From NCBI GenBank assembly GCA_900465685.1, contig UEGR01000014.1, positions 253,080 to 317,079 on the forward strand: 64,000 bases of DNA, in the 5' to 3' direction. Position 1 is the stretch's first letter. Each line of letters begins with the position of its first letter. The notes beneath the pieces are model-generated. The model saw nothing but the letters and a program-made list of their open reading frames with translations. It had not been told where the DNA came from and did not search any database. The position numbers were made by a program, and so were the translations under genes. Below, piece after piece: positions 9,133 through 18,382 of the stretch. Source of the DNA: Hyphomicrobiales bacterium. GTDB taxonomy: Bacteria > Pseudomonadota > Alphaproteobacteria > Rhizobiales > Rhizobiaceae.

Positions 9133-11111
9133 CGCAAGCAATCGAGGAACGATTTGCGGGTATAAGGCCGCTTCTGTTCTGGGGGCTGCTCGCACTTGTC
9201 GCGGCTCTTATGGCCGCCTTCGAGTTCACGCGTGCGTTGAATGCCCCTGCCAGTTCGCCTGAATTACTGGCGCTGCATCGGGTCATCGCATTCGACACCG
9301 TTCTGCCGCGCAATGCCATGGCCTTGATCTGCGGGGCCGGTCTTGGGCTTTCGGGTTTGCTGTTGCAGCAGGTGTTGCGCAATCCTCTTGCCGAACCCTC
9401 GACGCTGGGCATTGCCGCCGGGGCGCAGCTCGCTATGACAGCAGGCATGCTCTATCTGCCCGCAGCGCTGATCTTCCGCGAATGGTTGGCTCTGGCGGGA
9501 GGGCTCGCGGCGGTCAGTCTCGTGCTGGCGCTCAACTGGAAACGCTCGCTGGAACCGGCTTCTGTCATTCTCTGCGGCATGATCGTGTCGCTAACCGCAA
9601 CGGCGGCAAGCACGGCGCTCATTCTGGCCAATGGCGAATATGTCTTCTCGCTGTTTGTCTGGGGTGGCGGCTCGCTGGAACAGCAGAGCTGGGGACCGGG
9701 CATTTCTCTTGGCCTGCGGGTTTTGATCGGCGGCGGGATTGCCTTCTTCCTGCTACGACCGCTGACATTGCTGGCGCTCGACAATGCCAATGCGCGCAGT
9801 CTCGGCCTGTCGCTGGCGGCAAGCCGCCTGCTGGTGATTGCCATTGCCGTCTGGCTGGCGGCCAGCATTACCGCCGAGGTCGGCATATTGGGCTTTGTCG
9901 GTCTGGTCGCCCCCACGCTGGCGCAGCTGTCCGGCGCGCGGCGTCTTAAAACGAAGCTGATCGTTGCGCCCGCTATTGGGGCGGTTTTGCTCTGGTTGAC
10001 TGACGGCTGTGTCAGCCTGTTGCAGACTGTCACTGGCGACCGCCTGCCGGTGGGCGCTGCGACCGCGCTGCTCGGTGGCCCCTTGCTGCTGTGGATGCTG
10101 CCGCGTCTGCGCATGTTTGAATGGCCGTCGGGCAAGAGCGAGGAAAGCGCGGTTCGCCTGAAGCGCGCGGGGATTTTCTTCGCCGTTCTGCTTTTGCTTG
10201 TTCTGCTTGCTGCTGCCATCACGCTCACTCTCGGCCGGGGGCAGGATGGTTTTGTTCTCGCCCGTGGTGAACTGTTCGATGCGCTTCTCGACTGGCGCTT
10301 GCAAAGGCTCGCTCTAGCGGGGTTGCCGGGCGGCATGCTGGCGCTGGCCGGGGCCATTCTCCAGCGCATGACCGGCAATCCGCTCGCCAGTCCCGAAATT
10401 CTGGGCGTCGGCCTTGGTGCGGGAGGCGGTCTGGCGGTGGTTCTGCTGCTGCCGGTTGCTGGTCTGTCCATGCAATGGCTCGGCGCGACCATCGGCTCGG
10501 TTCTGGCGCTGATCTTCATTCTGGCCGTTGCGGCACGCAGCGGCTTCGGTGCTGAAAAGCTGCTTCTGGCCGGTGTCGGCCTTGGTGCGATGGTCAGCTC
10601 CATTCTGACAGCCATCATCGCAACCGGCTCCCCGCAGGCCTTTGTTCTACTTGGCTGGTTAAGCGGCACCGGCGCACAGGCGACGCCCATGCAACTTTGG
10701 CTGGCGGCAATCGCATTGGCGGCGGGATTTGCCCTTCTGCTCACTCTGTCGCGCTGGCTCGATATTCTGCCGCTCGGTTCGGTGACTATGCGGAGTCTTG
10801 GTCTTTCGCTCATTCTGCCGCGTCTTGTCATCGTGCTGATTGCAGCGCTTCTGACGGCCATCGCGTCCATGATGGTTGGGCCGCTCTCGTTTGTCGGGCT
10901 GATTGCTCCGCATCTGGCGCGCAATTTCGGCCTGCATACGCCGAAGCGCTTCCTGACAGCATCCATGCTGATCGGTGCTTTGATGATGGTCAGTGCAGAC
11001 TGGCTCGCACGAATGGTGGCTTTTCCCTACAACCTGCCGCTCGGCCTGTTCGCCTCGCTTCTGGGTGGGGCCTGCTTCATCGCGCTTCTGTCGCGCCGTA
11101 GCTCCCCATAA
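9129..11111 (+). CDS. fhuB: Iron-hydroxamate ABC transporter permease FhuB (double length)
   Basis: A 660-residue inner-membrane permease made of two fused FecCD units, each with about ten membrane segments, as in E. coli FhuB. The first unit carries NPLAEPSTLGIAAGAQ and FVGLVAPT. The second carries NPLASPEILGVGLGAG and FVGLIAPHLAR. It starts at 9129, overlapping the fhuD stop by ATGA. It has no ATPase immediately next to it. The ATPase divergently encoded at 4841 is the natural partner. Confidence 0.92.
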   Translation: MTQAIEERFAGIRPLLFWGLLALVAALMAAFEFTRALNAPASSPELLALHRVIAFDTVLPRNAMALICGAGLGLSGLLLQQVLRNPLAEPSTLGIAAGAQLAMTAGMLYLPAALIFREWLALAGGLAAVSLVLALNWKRSLEPASVILCGMIVSLTATAASTALILANGEYVFSLFVWGGGSLEQQSWGPGISLGLRVLIGGGIAFFLLRPLTLLALDNANARSLGLSLAASRLLVIAIAVWLAASITAEVGILGFVGLVAPTLAQLSGARRLKTKLIVAPAIGAVLLWLTDGCVSLLQTVTGDRLPVGAATALLGGPLLLWMLPRLRMFEWPSGKSEESAVRLKRAGIFFAVLLLLVLLAAAITLTLGRGQDGFVLARGELFDALLDWRLQRLALAGLPGGMLALAGAILQRMTGNPLASPEILGVGLGAGGGLAVVLLLPVAGLSMQWLGATIGSVLALIFILAVAARSGFGAEKLLLAGVGLGAMVSSILTAIIATGSPQAFVLLGWLSGTGAQATPMQLWLAAIALAAGFALLLTLSRWLDILPLGSVTMRSLGLSLILPRLVIVLIAALLTAIASMMVGPLSFVGLIAPHLARNFGLHTPKRFLTASMLIGALMMVSADWLARMVAFPYNLPLGLFASLLGGACFIALLSRRSSP

Positions 11112-11347
11112 AATGTGGTATTTTTGATACATGCGCTTTGGAAAGCTTGGCTGTCCAGCTCCTGTTCGCCGCCTGATGGAGCGCTGGCTTATAGGTGGAA
11201 GCCTATGTTTTGTTTGTAAAAACATGACTATTTAACACATGATTTTATCGCGCTGGCTGGAATTCTTCTAAATCACTGTGATTGCGTGAGATTTTCCAAA
11301 TCGCTATTGCCGATGCAGAGCAATATGTCTGCGGGGATCGCGGTAGA
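11112..11347 (+). promoter_or_regulatory. Leader/promoter region of the fecI-fecR unit with an ICE-like Irr motif
   Basis: 236 bp without a convincing gene. At 11256-11272 the sequence GCTGGAA-N3-TTCTAAA matches 11 of 14 positions of the iron control element TTTAGAA-N3-TTCTAAA bound by Irr in Rhizobiales. It lies 75 bp before the sigma factor start. The right half is perfect and the left half is poor, so the assignment is tentative. Confidence 0.3.
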
Positions 11348-11857
11348 ATGACCTCACGGCTGTGGGATCTGACTGAACTTTATGAGAGCGAGCAGGTTGG
11401 TCTGCGCGCTTTCGTGCGGCGTATCGTCGGCAATACGGCGACCGCAGAAGATGTCGTCCAGCAGGCCTTTCTCAACATGCTGTCGCGGCCAGACAATGGC
11501 TCTCCCGATGCCGCGCCGGGCGCGGCCTATGTCAAACGCGCCGCGCGCAATCTGGCGCTCAATCACCTGCGCGATGCGCGCCGCCGCTCAGATGTGGAGA
11601 TTGAGGACGACGCGCCGGAGCGTTATGCCGACAGCACGCCTTCGCCGGAAATGACCGCGCTTTATCGCAGCGAGCTGCGCCGTCTTTTGCAGGCCATCGC
11701 AGACTTGCCGCCGCGTCGTCGTGAGGCTTTCGTCCTCAACAGGATTGAAGGCCTGACTTATGATGAAGTGGCCGAGCGTATGGGAATTTCGCGCAATACG
11801 GTTATAACCCAGATTGTGGCGGCTCTGGCCGAACTCGACAAACGGCTCTCCGCATAG
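11348..11857 (+). CDS. fecI: ECF RNA polymerase sigma factor, FecI type
   Basis: A 169-residue extracytoplasmic-function sigma factor. Region 2 includes GNTATAEDVVQQAFLNML and region 4 carries LPPRRREAFVLNRIEGLTYDEVAERMGIS, both close to FecI-like factors. A TTG 22 codons upstream would extend the protein. The ATG at 11348 gives the family length. It is followed 27 bp later by a FecR-like gene and then a receptor with an STN domain, the standard cell-surface signalling set. It probably directs transcription of the receptor and its transport genes when the siderophore is bound. Confidence 0.88.
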   Translation: MTSRLWDLTELYESEQVGLRAFVRRIVGNTATAEDVVQQAFLNMLSRPDNGSPDAAPGAAYVKRAARNLALNHLRDARRRSDVEIEDDAPERYADSTPSPEMTALYRSELRRLLQAIADLPPRRREAFVLNRIEGLTYDEVAERMGISRNTVITQIVAALAELDKRLSA

Positions 11858-11884
11858 GAAGAGCCAAGGCAGTTGTGGGCAGGC

Positions 11885-12814
11885 ATGAAGGATATCGAGA
11901 CCGACCCGGTTTTCATGAAGGCGCTGGAATGGTTCGTGCGTTTGCAGGATACCGCCGTCAGCGCCGATGACCGGCGTGCGTTTTCGGCCTGGATGGCATC
12001 TGATCCGGCGCACCGTGTTGCTTATGAGCGTGCGCAAGCCCTGTGGCAGCGTTTCGATGCGGTAAAACCCGAATATGACAGGTACAAGGGCTCGAACCGC
12101 GTCAGCAGGCGTGGGGTCGTTCTGGGCGGGCTTGCGGCGCTGGTGCTGGCGCCGGGCGTCTATATGTTGTCGCGCCCCGGCCTGTTTGCAACTTACAAGA
12201 CCGATGTTGGCGAGCGCCGCAGCTTTACCCTTGCCGATGGCAGCACGGTGGAGCTTGGCAGCTATTCCGCGCTGTCGGTCGATTTTTCCGACAAGCGCCG
12301 CGATCTGGTGCTGCATCAGGGGCAGGGCTTTTTTCAGGTTGCTGCCGATGCGGCGCGTCCTTTTGTAGTTTCCGCCAAAGGCGGCACCATCACCGCGCTG
12401 GGCACAGCCTTCGATGTCAAGCTGGATGAGGATGAGGTTACGGTTTCCGTGGTTGAACATGCCGTGTCGGTGGCCTTTGGCGATGCCGCGCCGGTGCGGC
12501 TCGACGAAGGCTGGCAACTGACTTTCGGTGGTGATGCGATTGCCGCGCCGCACCGCTCCGACAGTCAGATCGTCGAAGCATGGCGCAATGACCGCGTGAT
12601 CTTCGAAGATGTGCCGCTGCGCCGTGTGCTGACGGAACTCGAGCGTTATCGTCGGGGCAGGATTTTCCTGACCGACGCCGAAATAGGCAATATGCCGGTG
12701 ACGGCGATCTTCGACACGCGCGATGCGGAAGCGGCGCTAGCCACCATTGCTGAAACCCTTCCCGTTAAGGTTATGAACGCTTCCGGCTGGGTAACAGTCG
12801 TCACGCGGCATTAA
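11885..12814 (+). CDS. fecR: FecR-type anti-sigma regulator
   Basis: A 309-residue inner-membrane regulator relaying the receptor signal to the sigma factor. Domains in order: an N-terminal cytoplasmic FecR_N-type region (WFVRLQ..., DRRAFSAWMASDPAHRVAYERA), one membrane segment (RRGVVLGGLAALVLAPG), the periplasmic FecR domain (VGERRSFTLADGSTVELG ... VSAKGGTITALGTAFDVK) and a C-terminal STN-binding region. The upstream TTG at 11873 is less likely than the ATG at 11885, which has a purine-rich GGGCAGG before it. It forms a unit with the preceding sigma factor. Confidence 0.88.
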   Translation: MKDIETDPVFMKALEWFVRLQDTAVSADDRRAFSAWMASDPAHRVAYERAQALWQRFDAVKPEYDRYKGSNRVSRRGVVLGGLAALVLAPGVYMLSRPGLFATYKTDVGERRSFTLADGSTVELGSYSALSVDFSDKRRDLVLHQGQGFFQVAADAARPFVVSAKGGTITALGTAFDVKLDEDEVTVSVVEHAVSVAFGDAAPVRLDEGWQLTFGGDAIAAPHRSDSQIVEAWRNDRVIFEDVPLRRVLTELERYRRGRIFLTDAEIGNMPVTAIFDTRDAEAALATIAETLPVKVMNASGWVTVVTRH

Positions 12815-12816
12815 CC

Positions 12817-12831
12817 TGACAAAAATTATCA
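12817..12831 (+). promoter_or_regulatory. RirA-type iron-responsive motif before the STN-type receptor
   Basis: TGA-N9-TCA (TGA 12817-12819, TCA 12829-12831) lies immediately after the fecR stop codon and 131 bp before the receptor start. A CTGACA at 12816-12821 could serve as a -35 hexamer and would overlap it. Downstream, a hairpin with arms CCCGCC (12922-12927) and GGCGGG (12932-12937) lies just before the ribosome binding site. Confidence 0.45.
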
Positions 12832-12962
12832 AAAATATTTTCCAGACCGATCATTAGTTCGCGCTTGCGAGGTGTCTAACCATCTGAGGGGCTGCTTGGC
12901 GGCCGCCATGAAACAGAGTTTCCCGCCCGTCGGCGGGGGTGTCAGACATTGGGGATTGCAGC

Positions 12963-15416
12963 ATGCGCGTGGATAAGACGAGCGGAATTCAGACAGGGAT
13001 TGGCCAGGGACGCGCAGCTCTTCTTCTCAAATCGAAGCTCTCCTTGCATCTTCTGGCAGCAAGCGCGCTGGTCGCTTCGTTTGCGACAAGCCCGGTCTGG
13101 GCGCAGGCCGCCGGTGCCGGGCAGCAGGTGCAGCGCATTTCCTTCAATATTGCCGCACAGCCTTTGTCCAAGGCTCTGGTGCAATATTCCAACAATACCG
13201 GCGTCCAGCTTTTCTATGATGCCAATATCGTGCGCGGCAAGAATTCCTCTGGTGCGAAAGGCTCGCTCACCCGTTCGGAAGCGCTGAATAGCATCCTGTC
13301 CGGCTCGGGTCTCTCCTATCGCATTCGCGGCAACACCGTGACCATTTCCGCCCAGCAGGCAGGCGATGCGGGAGCTGTGGCTGCGGACGGTTCGCTGCTT
13401 CTCGACACGATCACCCTGCAAGGCGCAGTCGCGGGCGACACGTCTGGCAGCGTCGTGGTCGAAAATTCCAGAGGCGCAACCAAAACCGATACGCCATTGA
13501 TTGAAGTGCCACAGTCGGTTTCGGTGGTCAGCCGCAAGCAGATCGAAACCCAGAATGCGCAGAGCGTGACTGAAATCCTGCGCTATGTGCCGGGTGTGAC
13601 GATTGAAACCTATGGCCCGGACCCGAAGGGTTATGACTGGATTCTGATGCGCGGTTTCAACGCCCAGTCCACCAGTTCCTATCAGGATGGTCTGCGCCAG
13701 CTTTCCAACAGTTACACCTTTTTCCGCACCGACCCCTATGAGCTGGATTCGTTGGAAGTGCTGCGCGGCCCGGTATCGTCGCTCTATGGTCAGAGTGATG
13801 CGGGTGGCCTGGTCAATCGCGTCACCAAGAAGCCGCAGGCCGAAGCCTTTCACGAAGCTTCGGTGGAATATGGCAGCTATAACCGCAAGCAGTTCGGCGT
13901 CGATCTGACGGGCCCGGTGAATGAAGACAAGACGCTGCTTTATCGCATGATCGGCGTGGTGCGCAAAAGCGATACGCAGTTCGAATATTCCAATGGCGAC
14001 GAGGTCCAGGACGACCGCTACATGTTCGCGCCGTCGCTCACCTGGGCGCCGGATGCCGACACGTCGCTGACTGTTTCCGGCCAGCTGTTGCGTGATGACA
14101 GCGGCGGCAGCGTTTTGCCTGCCACGATCAGCAATCTTTATCCGAACTCCCCGAATATTCTGGTCGGCGATCCCGACTTCAACAGAAGCGTGCAGAAGCA
14201 GGGCAGCATCGGCTATGAGTTCGAACATCATCTGAACGACACCTGGACGCTGAAGCAGAACCTGCGTTACGGTCAGGTGAGCTTCCTTCTCGACAATGTG
14301 CTGGCGCTTGGTCTTGGACCGACGGGCATTACCCGTCAGGCGCGTCGTTTCGACGAGAATATGAGCGGCTTTGTCGTAGACAATCAGGCAGTTGCCGAAT
14401 TTGAAACCGGCAATATCGCGCATGAAGCGCTGCTCGGTCTCGACTATTCCTATTCCGACTCCGACGTCTCGCAATATCGCGATCCGGCGCCAAGCCTCAA
14501 TCCGTTCAACCCGTCTTACGGTATTCCTATCGCCGTGCCGACGACACTGACGCAAAGCTATCGCCAGAAATACAGTCAGACCGGCATCTATGCGCAGGAT
14601 CAGATCAAGTTCAACGATAGCTGGATCGTGACACTCGGTGGTCGCTATGACTGGCTGAATCTCGACAACCATAACCGTCTCGATGACAGCGATACGGATC
14701 AGAATATCGGCAAGTTCAGCGGTCGCGCCGGCATCACCTATGTCACGCCTTGGGGCATCGCGCCCTATGTCAGCTATTCGGAATCCTTCGTTCCCAATCT
14801 CGGTACGGACAATAGCGGCAACACCTTCGATCCGTCGGAAGGGCGTCAGTGGGAAGCTGGCGTCAAATACCAGCCGAAGGAATTCGATGGTCTGTTCACG
14901 ATGGCATGGTTCGACATCGTGAAGTCGAATGTGGTTTCCTACAGCTATATTGATGGCCCGCAGGCAACCGGCGAAGTCCATTCGCGCGGTCTGGAGCTGG
15001 AAGGCAAGGTCAACCTTTCCTATGGCTGGGACTTCATTGGCTCCTATACCTACACCCATACCGAAATCACTGAAGACGCTGCCGCCTATATCGGCAAGCA
15101 GTCCACAATGGTGCCTGAACATCAGGCCTCGGCGTGGCTCAACTACACATTCAATAGCGGCGCTTTGGAAGGGCTGAGCCTTGGTAGCGGCGTGCGTTAT
15201 GTCGGCTCCAGCTATGGTGACAAGGCCAATACCGTCAAGGTTGACGGCCGCACACTGGTCGATGCCGGTGTGAGCTACAAATACAAGGACATGACCTTCC
15301 AGCTCAATGCCACGAACCTCTTCGACAAGAAGTATTTCACGACCTGCGAAGATACCGTGAGCTGCTATGAAGGCGACCGCCGCTCGGTCATTGGCCGGGT
15401 GAAGGTCAGTTTCTAA
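12963..15416 (+). CDS. TonB-dependent siderophore receptor with STN signalling domain
   Basis: An 817-residue outer-membrane receptor and signal transducer. After a signal peptide (cleavage near VWA) comes an STN domain (roughly residues 48-118, with FNIAAQPLSKALVQYS and LNSILSGSGLSYRI), then the plug (PQSVSVVSRKQIE, LRYVPGV, LRGPVSSLYG) and a beta barrel ending in F. The STN domain contacts FecR, so the upstream sigma/anti-sigma pair is its partner. The GTG at 12939 is less likely than the ATG at 12963, preceded by TTGGGGA. It is followed by its own fhuD and fhuB paralogues. FoxA/FpvA-like; substrate unknown. Confidence 0.9.
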   Translation: MRVDKTSGIQTGIGQGRAALLLKSKLSLHLLAASALVASFATSPVWAQAAGAGQQVQRISFNIAAQPLSKALVQYSNNTGVQLFYDANIVRGKNSSGAKGSLTRSEALNSILSGSGLSYRIRGNTVTISAQQAGDAGAVAADGSLLLDTITLQGAVAGDTSGSVVVENSRGATKTDTPLIEVPQSVSVVSRKQIETQNAQSVTEILRYVPGVTIETYGPDPKGYDWILMRGFNAQSTSSYQDGLRQLSNSYTFFRTDPYELDSLEVLRGPVSSLYGQSDAGGLVNRVTKKPQAEAFHEASVEYGSYNRKQFGVDLTGPVNEDKTLLYRMIGVVRKSDTQFEYSNGDEVQDDRYMFAPSLTWAPDADTSLTVSGQLLRDDSGGSVLPATISNLYPNSPNILVGDPDFNRSVQKQGSIGYEFEHHLNDTWTLKQNLRYGQVSFLLDNVLALGLGPTGITRQARRFDENMSGFVVDNQAVAEFETGNIAHEALLGLDYSYSDSDVSQYRDPAPSLNPFNPSYGIPIAVPTTLTQSYRQKYSQTGIYAQDQIKFNDSWIVTLGGRYDWLNLDNHNRLDDSDTDQNIGKFSGRAGITYVTPWGIAPYVSYSESFVPNLGTDNSGNTFDPSEGRQWEAGVKYQPKEFDGLFTMAWFDIVKSNVVSYSYIDGPQATGEVHSRGLELEGKVNLSYGWDFIGSYTYTHTEITEDAAAYIGKQSTMVPEHQASAWLNYTFNSGALEGLSLGSGVRYVGSSYGDKANTVKVDGRTLVDAGVSYKYKDMTFQLNATNLFDKKYFTTCEDTVSCYEGDRRSVIGRVKVSF

Positions 15417-15426
15417 GGCGAGTGCT

Positions 15427-16341
15427 TTGCTGACCCGTCGCCAGATATTACTCGGCCTGTTGTCGGGATCGGGCCTCGCGCTTTGCGCGGGGCCTTCCGG
15501 CTTTCTGCATCCGGCACGGGCAGCGGATGCGCCGCGCATTGTGTCGATAGACTGGGCGGCGGCAGAAGCCATGCTGTCTTTGGGTATCGTGCCGGTGGGT
15601 CTCTCTGACACAAGTTTCTACCGTCAGCGCATGGCGTCGCCGGTCTTGCCTGACACTGTTGCCGATGTCGGGCCATTCTGGGAAATTAATCTTGAAGCGC
15701 TGGCGGAATTGCGGCCCGATTTTATCATCGCCACCGACTATAATATGGTCATGACACCGCGCATTGCGGATGTGGCACGGGTGGAGCTGGTGCCAAGCAT
15801 CACCACACCCAATGTTGAGCGCTATCAGCTTGCCGTCGATATTCTCAACCGCGTGGCCGAATTGTGCGGCGTGCCGCGTTCCGGCGCAGATGCGATTGCG
15901 CAAATGGCCGAGGACCGCTTTGCCGAGGCGCGGGCAAAGCTTGCCGGGCATCACCATCCTGTCGGGATCATGCTGCCCGATATTGGCGGGCGCGAGATGA
16001 CCATGTATGGCGCGGGTACGCTGCCGGATGCCGTGCTGCGCAAGCTCGGCCTTGCCAATATCTGGACGGGGCCGGTCAATGGAACCGGCATGGCGCGCGC
16101 CGGTCTAGACCGGCTGATGGACAACCCCGATGCCGCATTTCTGGTGGTTGATATTCCATCGCAACGGCTTCAGACGGAGCGTTCGCTGCAACAAAACGCC
16201 ATGTGGAAATTGCTCGCCCCTGTGCGCAACAAACGCGTTGCCTGGCTGAACCAGTTTCACCCCTTTGGCGGCATGGCGTCTGCGGTGCATCTGTCGGGGC
16301 TGATCGCATCTGCTCTGACGCAGATGCCGGAAAAGGCGTGA
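15427..16341 (+). CDS. Iron-siderophore ABC transporter substrate-binding protein, second FhuD-type paralogue
   Basis: A 304-residue periplasmic binding protein for the second hydroxamate system. It begins with a twin-arginine signal (TRRQILLGLLSGSG, cleavage near ARA). The TTG at 15427 is the only start that keeps this signal whole, and AAGGCGAG sits at Shine-Dalgarno distance. The start is 10 bp after the receptor stop. It is a class III binding protein with low apparent identity to the FhuD at 8248, so the two probably bind different siderophores. Confidence 0.85.
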   Translation: MLTRRQILLGLLSGSGLALCAGPSGFLHPARAADAPRIVSIDWAAAEAMLSLGIVPVGLSDTSFYRQRMASPVLPDTVADVGPFWEINLEALAELRPDFIIATDYNMVMTPRIADVARVELVPSITTPNVERYQLAVDILNRVAELCGVPRSGADAIAQMAEDRFAEARAKLAGHHHPVGIMLPDIGGREMTMYGAGTLPDAVLRKLGLANIWTGPVNGTGMARAGLDRLMDNPDAAFLVVDIPSQRLQTERSLQQNAMWKLLAPVRNKRVAWLNQFHPFGGMASAVHLSGLIASALTQMPEKA

Positions 16342-16351
16342 GGTTGCGGTG

Positions 16352-18382
16352 ATGCGTATCGGTTCTGTTTCGTCCGGTCAGGAACATGCGCAACGGCGTT
16401 TTTCGCTTCGCTGGCCCGTGCTGATCATTGCCTTCGTTCTGGTTCTGTTGCTTGTCGCTCAGGGCTTTCTCAGCATTGCAAAGCCTGCTGAATGGTTGCG
16501 CATTGTCATGGCCCCCGATCTTGACGATCCGCGCCATGTGATCGGCTTTTACAGTTTTCTGCCACGCCTTGCCGTGGGGCTTCTGGTGGGTGGGGTTCTG
16601 GGGTTGGGCGCTGCCGTTTTCCAGACCGTGTTGCGCAATCCGCTGGCCGAGCCGGGCCTGCTTGGCGTTGCATCCGGCGCGCAGATCGCCCTTGCTCTTG
16701 CGCTTGTTTTTGCACCCGGCCTGTGGACCTTCGGCAGCGAACCCATCGCGCTTGGCGGAGCCGCCGTGGCGCTCGGTATTTCCCTGCTGGTTGCTTCGGC
16801 AGGGCGGTTCTCATCCACAACCGTCGTGCTGGCGGGGCTGATGGTGGGGCTTTACTGCAACGCTGTTTTCAGCCTGCTGGTCCTGTTTAACCACGATTAT
16901 CTGATCAATCTTCTCACGTGGCATGCTGGCTCCCTGCAACAGGGTGGGTGGGAGGTCTTCCTCTATCTTCTGCCGCGTCTGCTGCCATTGGCTGTGCTGA
17001 TTTTGCTATTGCAGCGACCGCTCAACCTTCTGTCGCTGGGCGATGGTCAGGCCAAGGGGCTCGGCGTATCTCCGGCCTTCATGCGGCTGGTCCTGCTGGC
17101 AGCGGCTGCGGCGATGGCTGCGATCGTCACCAGCAGCCTTGGACTGATCGGTATGGTGGGGCTTGCTGCTCCCAATCTGGCACGCTCCTTTGCGCCGGGC
17201 TATGACGGGCGGCGTCTGGCCTGGTCGGCTATTCTGGGTGCGCTTTTGCTCGTGGGCGTTGATCAGCTGTTACAGGCAATCACGCCAATTGTCGGCACTA
17301 TTCCGGCGGGCGCTGCTGCGGGTCTCTTTACCGGACCCGTCTTGGTGATCCTCGCAACGCGCGTGCGGCTTGGCAGTGCGCCGCAAATAGGGGAAGCGGC
17401 ATCGGAAACCAACGCTCTCAAACAGCCGGGGAGAGCGCTGCTCTTGCTTTGCGGTCTATGTGTCTTGAGCGCGGCTTTGTCATTTCTGGTGGCGAAGAAC
17501 GCGCAAGGATGGGCTTTCAGCCTGCCAGATGTGACGGATATGGCAGCGAGTCTCTGGCGCGTACCACGCATCTTTGCGGCAGCCGGCGCTGGCGTGTGTC
17601 TGGCCATAGCAGGCGTGATCTTGCAGGGCACATTGAGAAACCCGATGGCGAGCCCCGATCTGTTGGGTATCGGTTATGGTGCTGGGGTCGGTCTGGCTGT
17701 CGCGGTGCTGTTTCTGCCCAATGCCGGTGGCATGTCCAAACTGGCCGTTGCTACCATTGGCGCTTTTGTCGTTCTGGCAGCGATTGCGTTAATCGGTAAA
17801 CGCATGGCGTTTCAGCCGGAGCGGGTTCTGCTGGTGGGCGTCGGTCTTGGCAGTGCCTTTCACGCCCTGATGATCCTGCTTCTCGCCAGCGGCAACCCGC
17901 GTGTGGCAGGGCTTTTGAACTGGTATTCCGGGTCCATGGGCAATGTCGGCAGCAGCGATGCTGTTCTGGTTTGTGTCTGTGCGCTGGTCGTTTTCCTCGC
18001 GGCTATGCTTTTGAAACGCCCGCTTGAAATATTCCCGCTTGGCGATACCACCACCCGCGCCATCGGATTGAAGGTGCCGCAAAGCCGTGGGGTTTTGCTG
18101 CTGGTCGCAGGCGTGGCGACAACTGCTGCAACACTGACCGTCGGCCCCATTAGCTTCATAGGGCTTATGGTTCCGCATTTCGTGTCGCTGCTTGGCTTTC
18201 GCACCATTGGGGTTCGTTTATCGGCAGCGGCGCTGGTCGGCGCGTTGATGTTGATTTTCGCTGACTGGTTGGGGCGCAATATCGCCTATCCATGGCCAAT
18301 GTCGCCAGGTCTCATCGCTTCGCTGGTCGGCGGTGTCTGGTTCCTTTGGCTGCTCTATCGCATGAAAGGGATCGTCAGCTAG
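16352..18382 (+). CDS. Iron-siderophore ABC transporter permease, second double-length FhuB paralogue
   Basis: A 676-residue inner-membrane protein made of two FecCD units: the first with NPLAEPGLLGVASGAQ and LAAPNLARSF, the second with NPMASPDLLGIGYGAG and FIGLMVPHFV. A GTG at 16349 immediately precedes the chosen ATG. It begins 10 bp after the second binding protein. No ATPase lies next to it, so the FhuC-like ATPase at 4062-4841 probably energises both FhuB paralogues. The TAG stop overlaps the stop of the convergent antiporter within the tetramer CTAG. Confidence 0.9.
   Translation: MRIGSVSSGQEHAQRRFSLRWPVLIIAFVLVLLLVAQGFLSIAKPAEWLRIVMAPDLDDPRHVIGFYSFLPRLAVGLLVGGVLGLGAAVFQTVLRNPLAEPGLLGVASGAQIALALALVFAPGLWTFGSEPIALGGAAVALGISLLVASAGRFSSTTVVLAGLMVGLYCNAVFSLLVLFNHDYLINLLTWHAGSLQQGGWEVFLYLLPRLLPLAVLILLLQRPLNLLSLGDGQAKGLGVSPAFMRLVLLAAAAAMAAIVTSSLGLIGMVGLAAPNLARSFAPGYDGRRLAWSAILGALLLVGVDQLLQAITPIVGTIPAGAAAGLFTGPVLVILATRVRLGSAPQIGEAASETNALKQPGRALLLLCGLCVLSAALSFLVAKNAQGWAFSLPDVTDMAASLWRVPRIFAAAGAGVCLAIAGVILQGTLRNPMASPDLLGIGYGAGVGLAVAVLFLPNAGGMSKLAVATIGAFVVLAAIALIGKRMAFQPERVLLVGVGLGSAFHALMILLLASGNPRVAGLLNWYSGSMGNVGSSDAVLVCVCALVVFLAAMLLKRPLEIFPLGDTTTRAIGLKVPQSRGVLLLVAGVATTAATLTVGPISFIGLMVPHFVSLLGFRTIGVRLSAAALVGALMLIFADWLGRNIAYPWPMSPGLIASLVGGVWFLWLLYRMKGIVS

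Noticed and set aside
12908..12976. 22-codon ORF overlapping the start of the STN-type receptor
   Set aside because: Its purine-rich upstream element is about 15 bases away, too far for good initiation, and the receptor start has a better site.
12942..15611. 889-codon open frame antisense to the STN-type receptor gene
   Set aside because: It lies wholly against a well-supported receptor gene, has no recognisable domain and reflects the codon bias of high-GC coding DNA.
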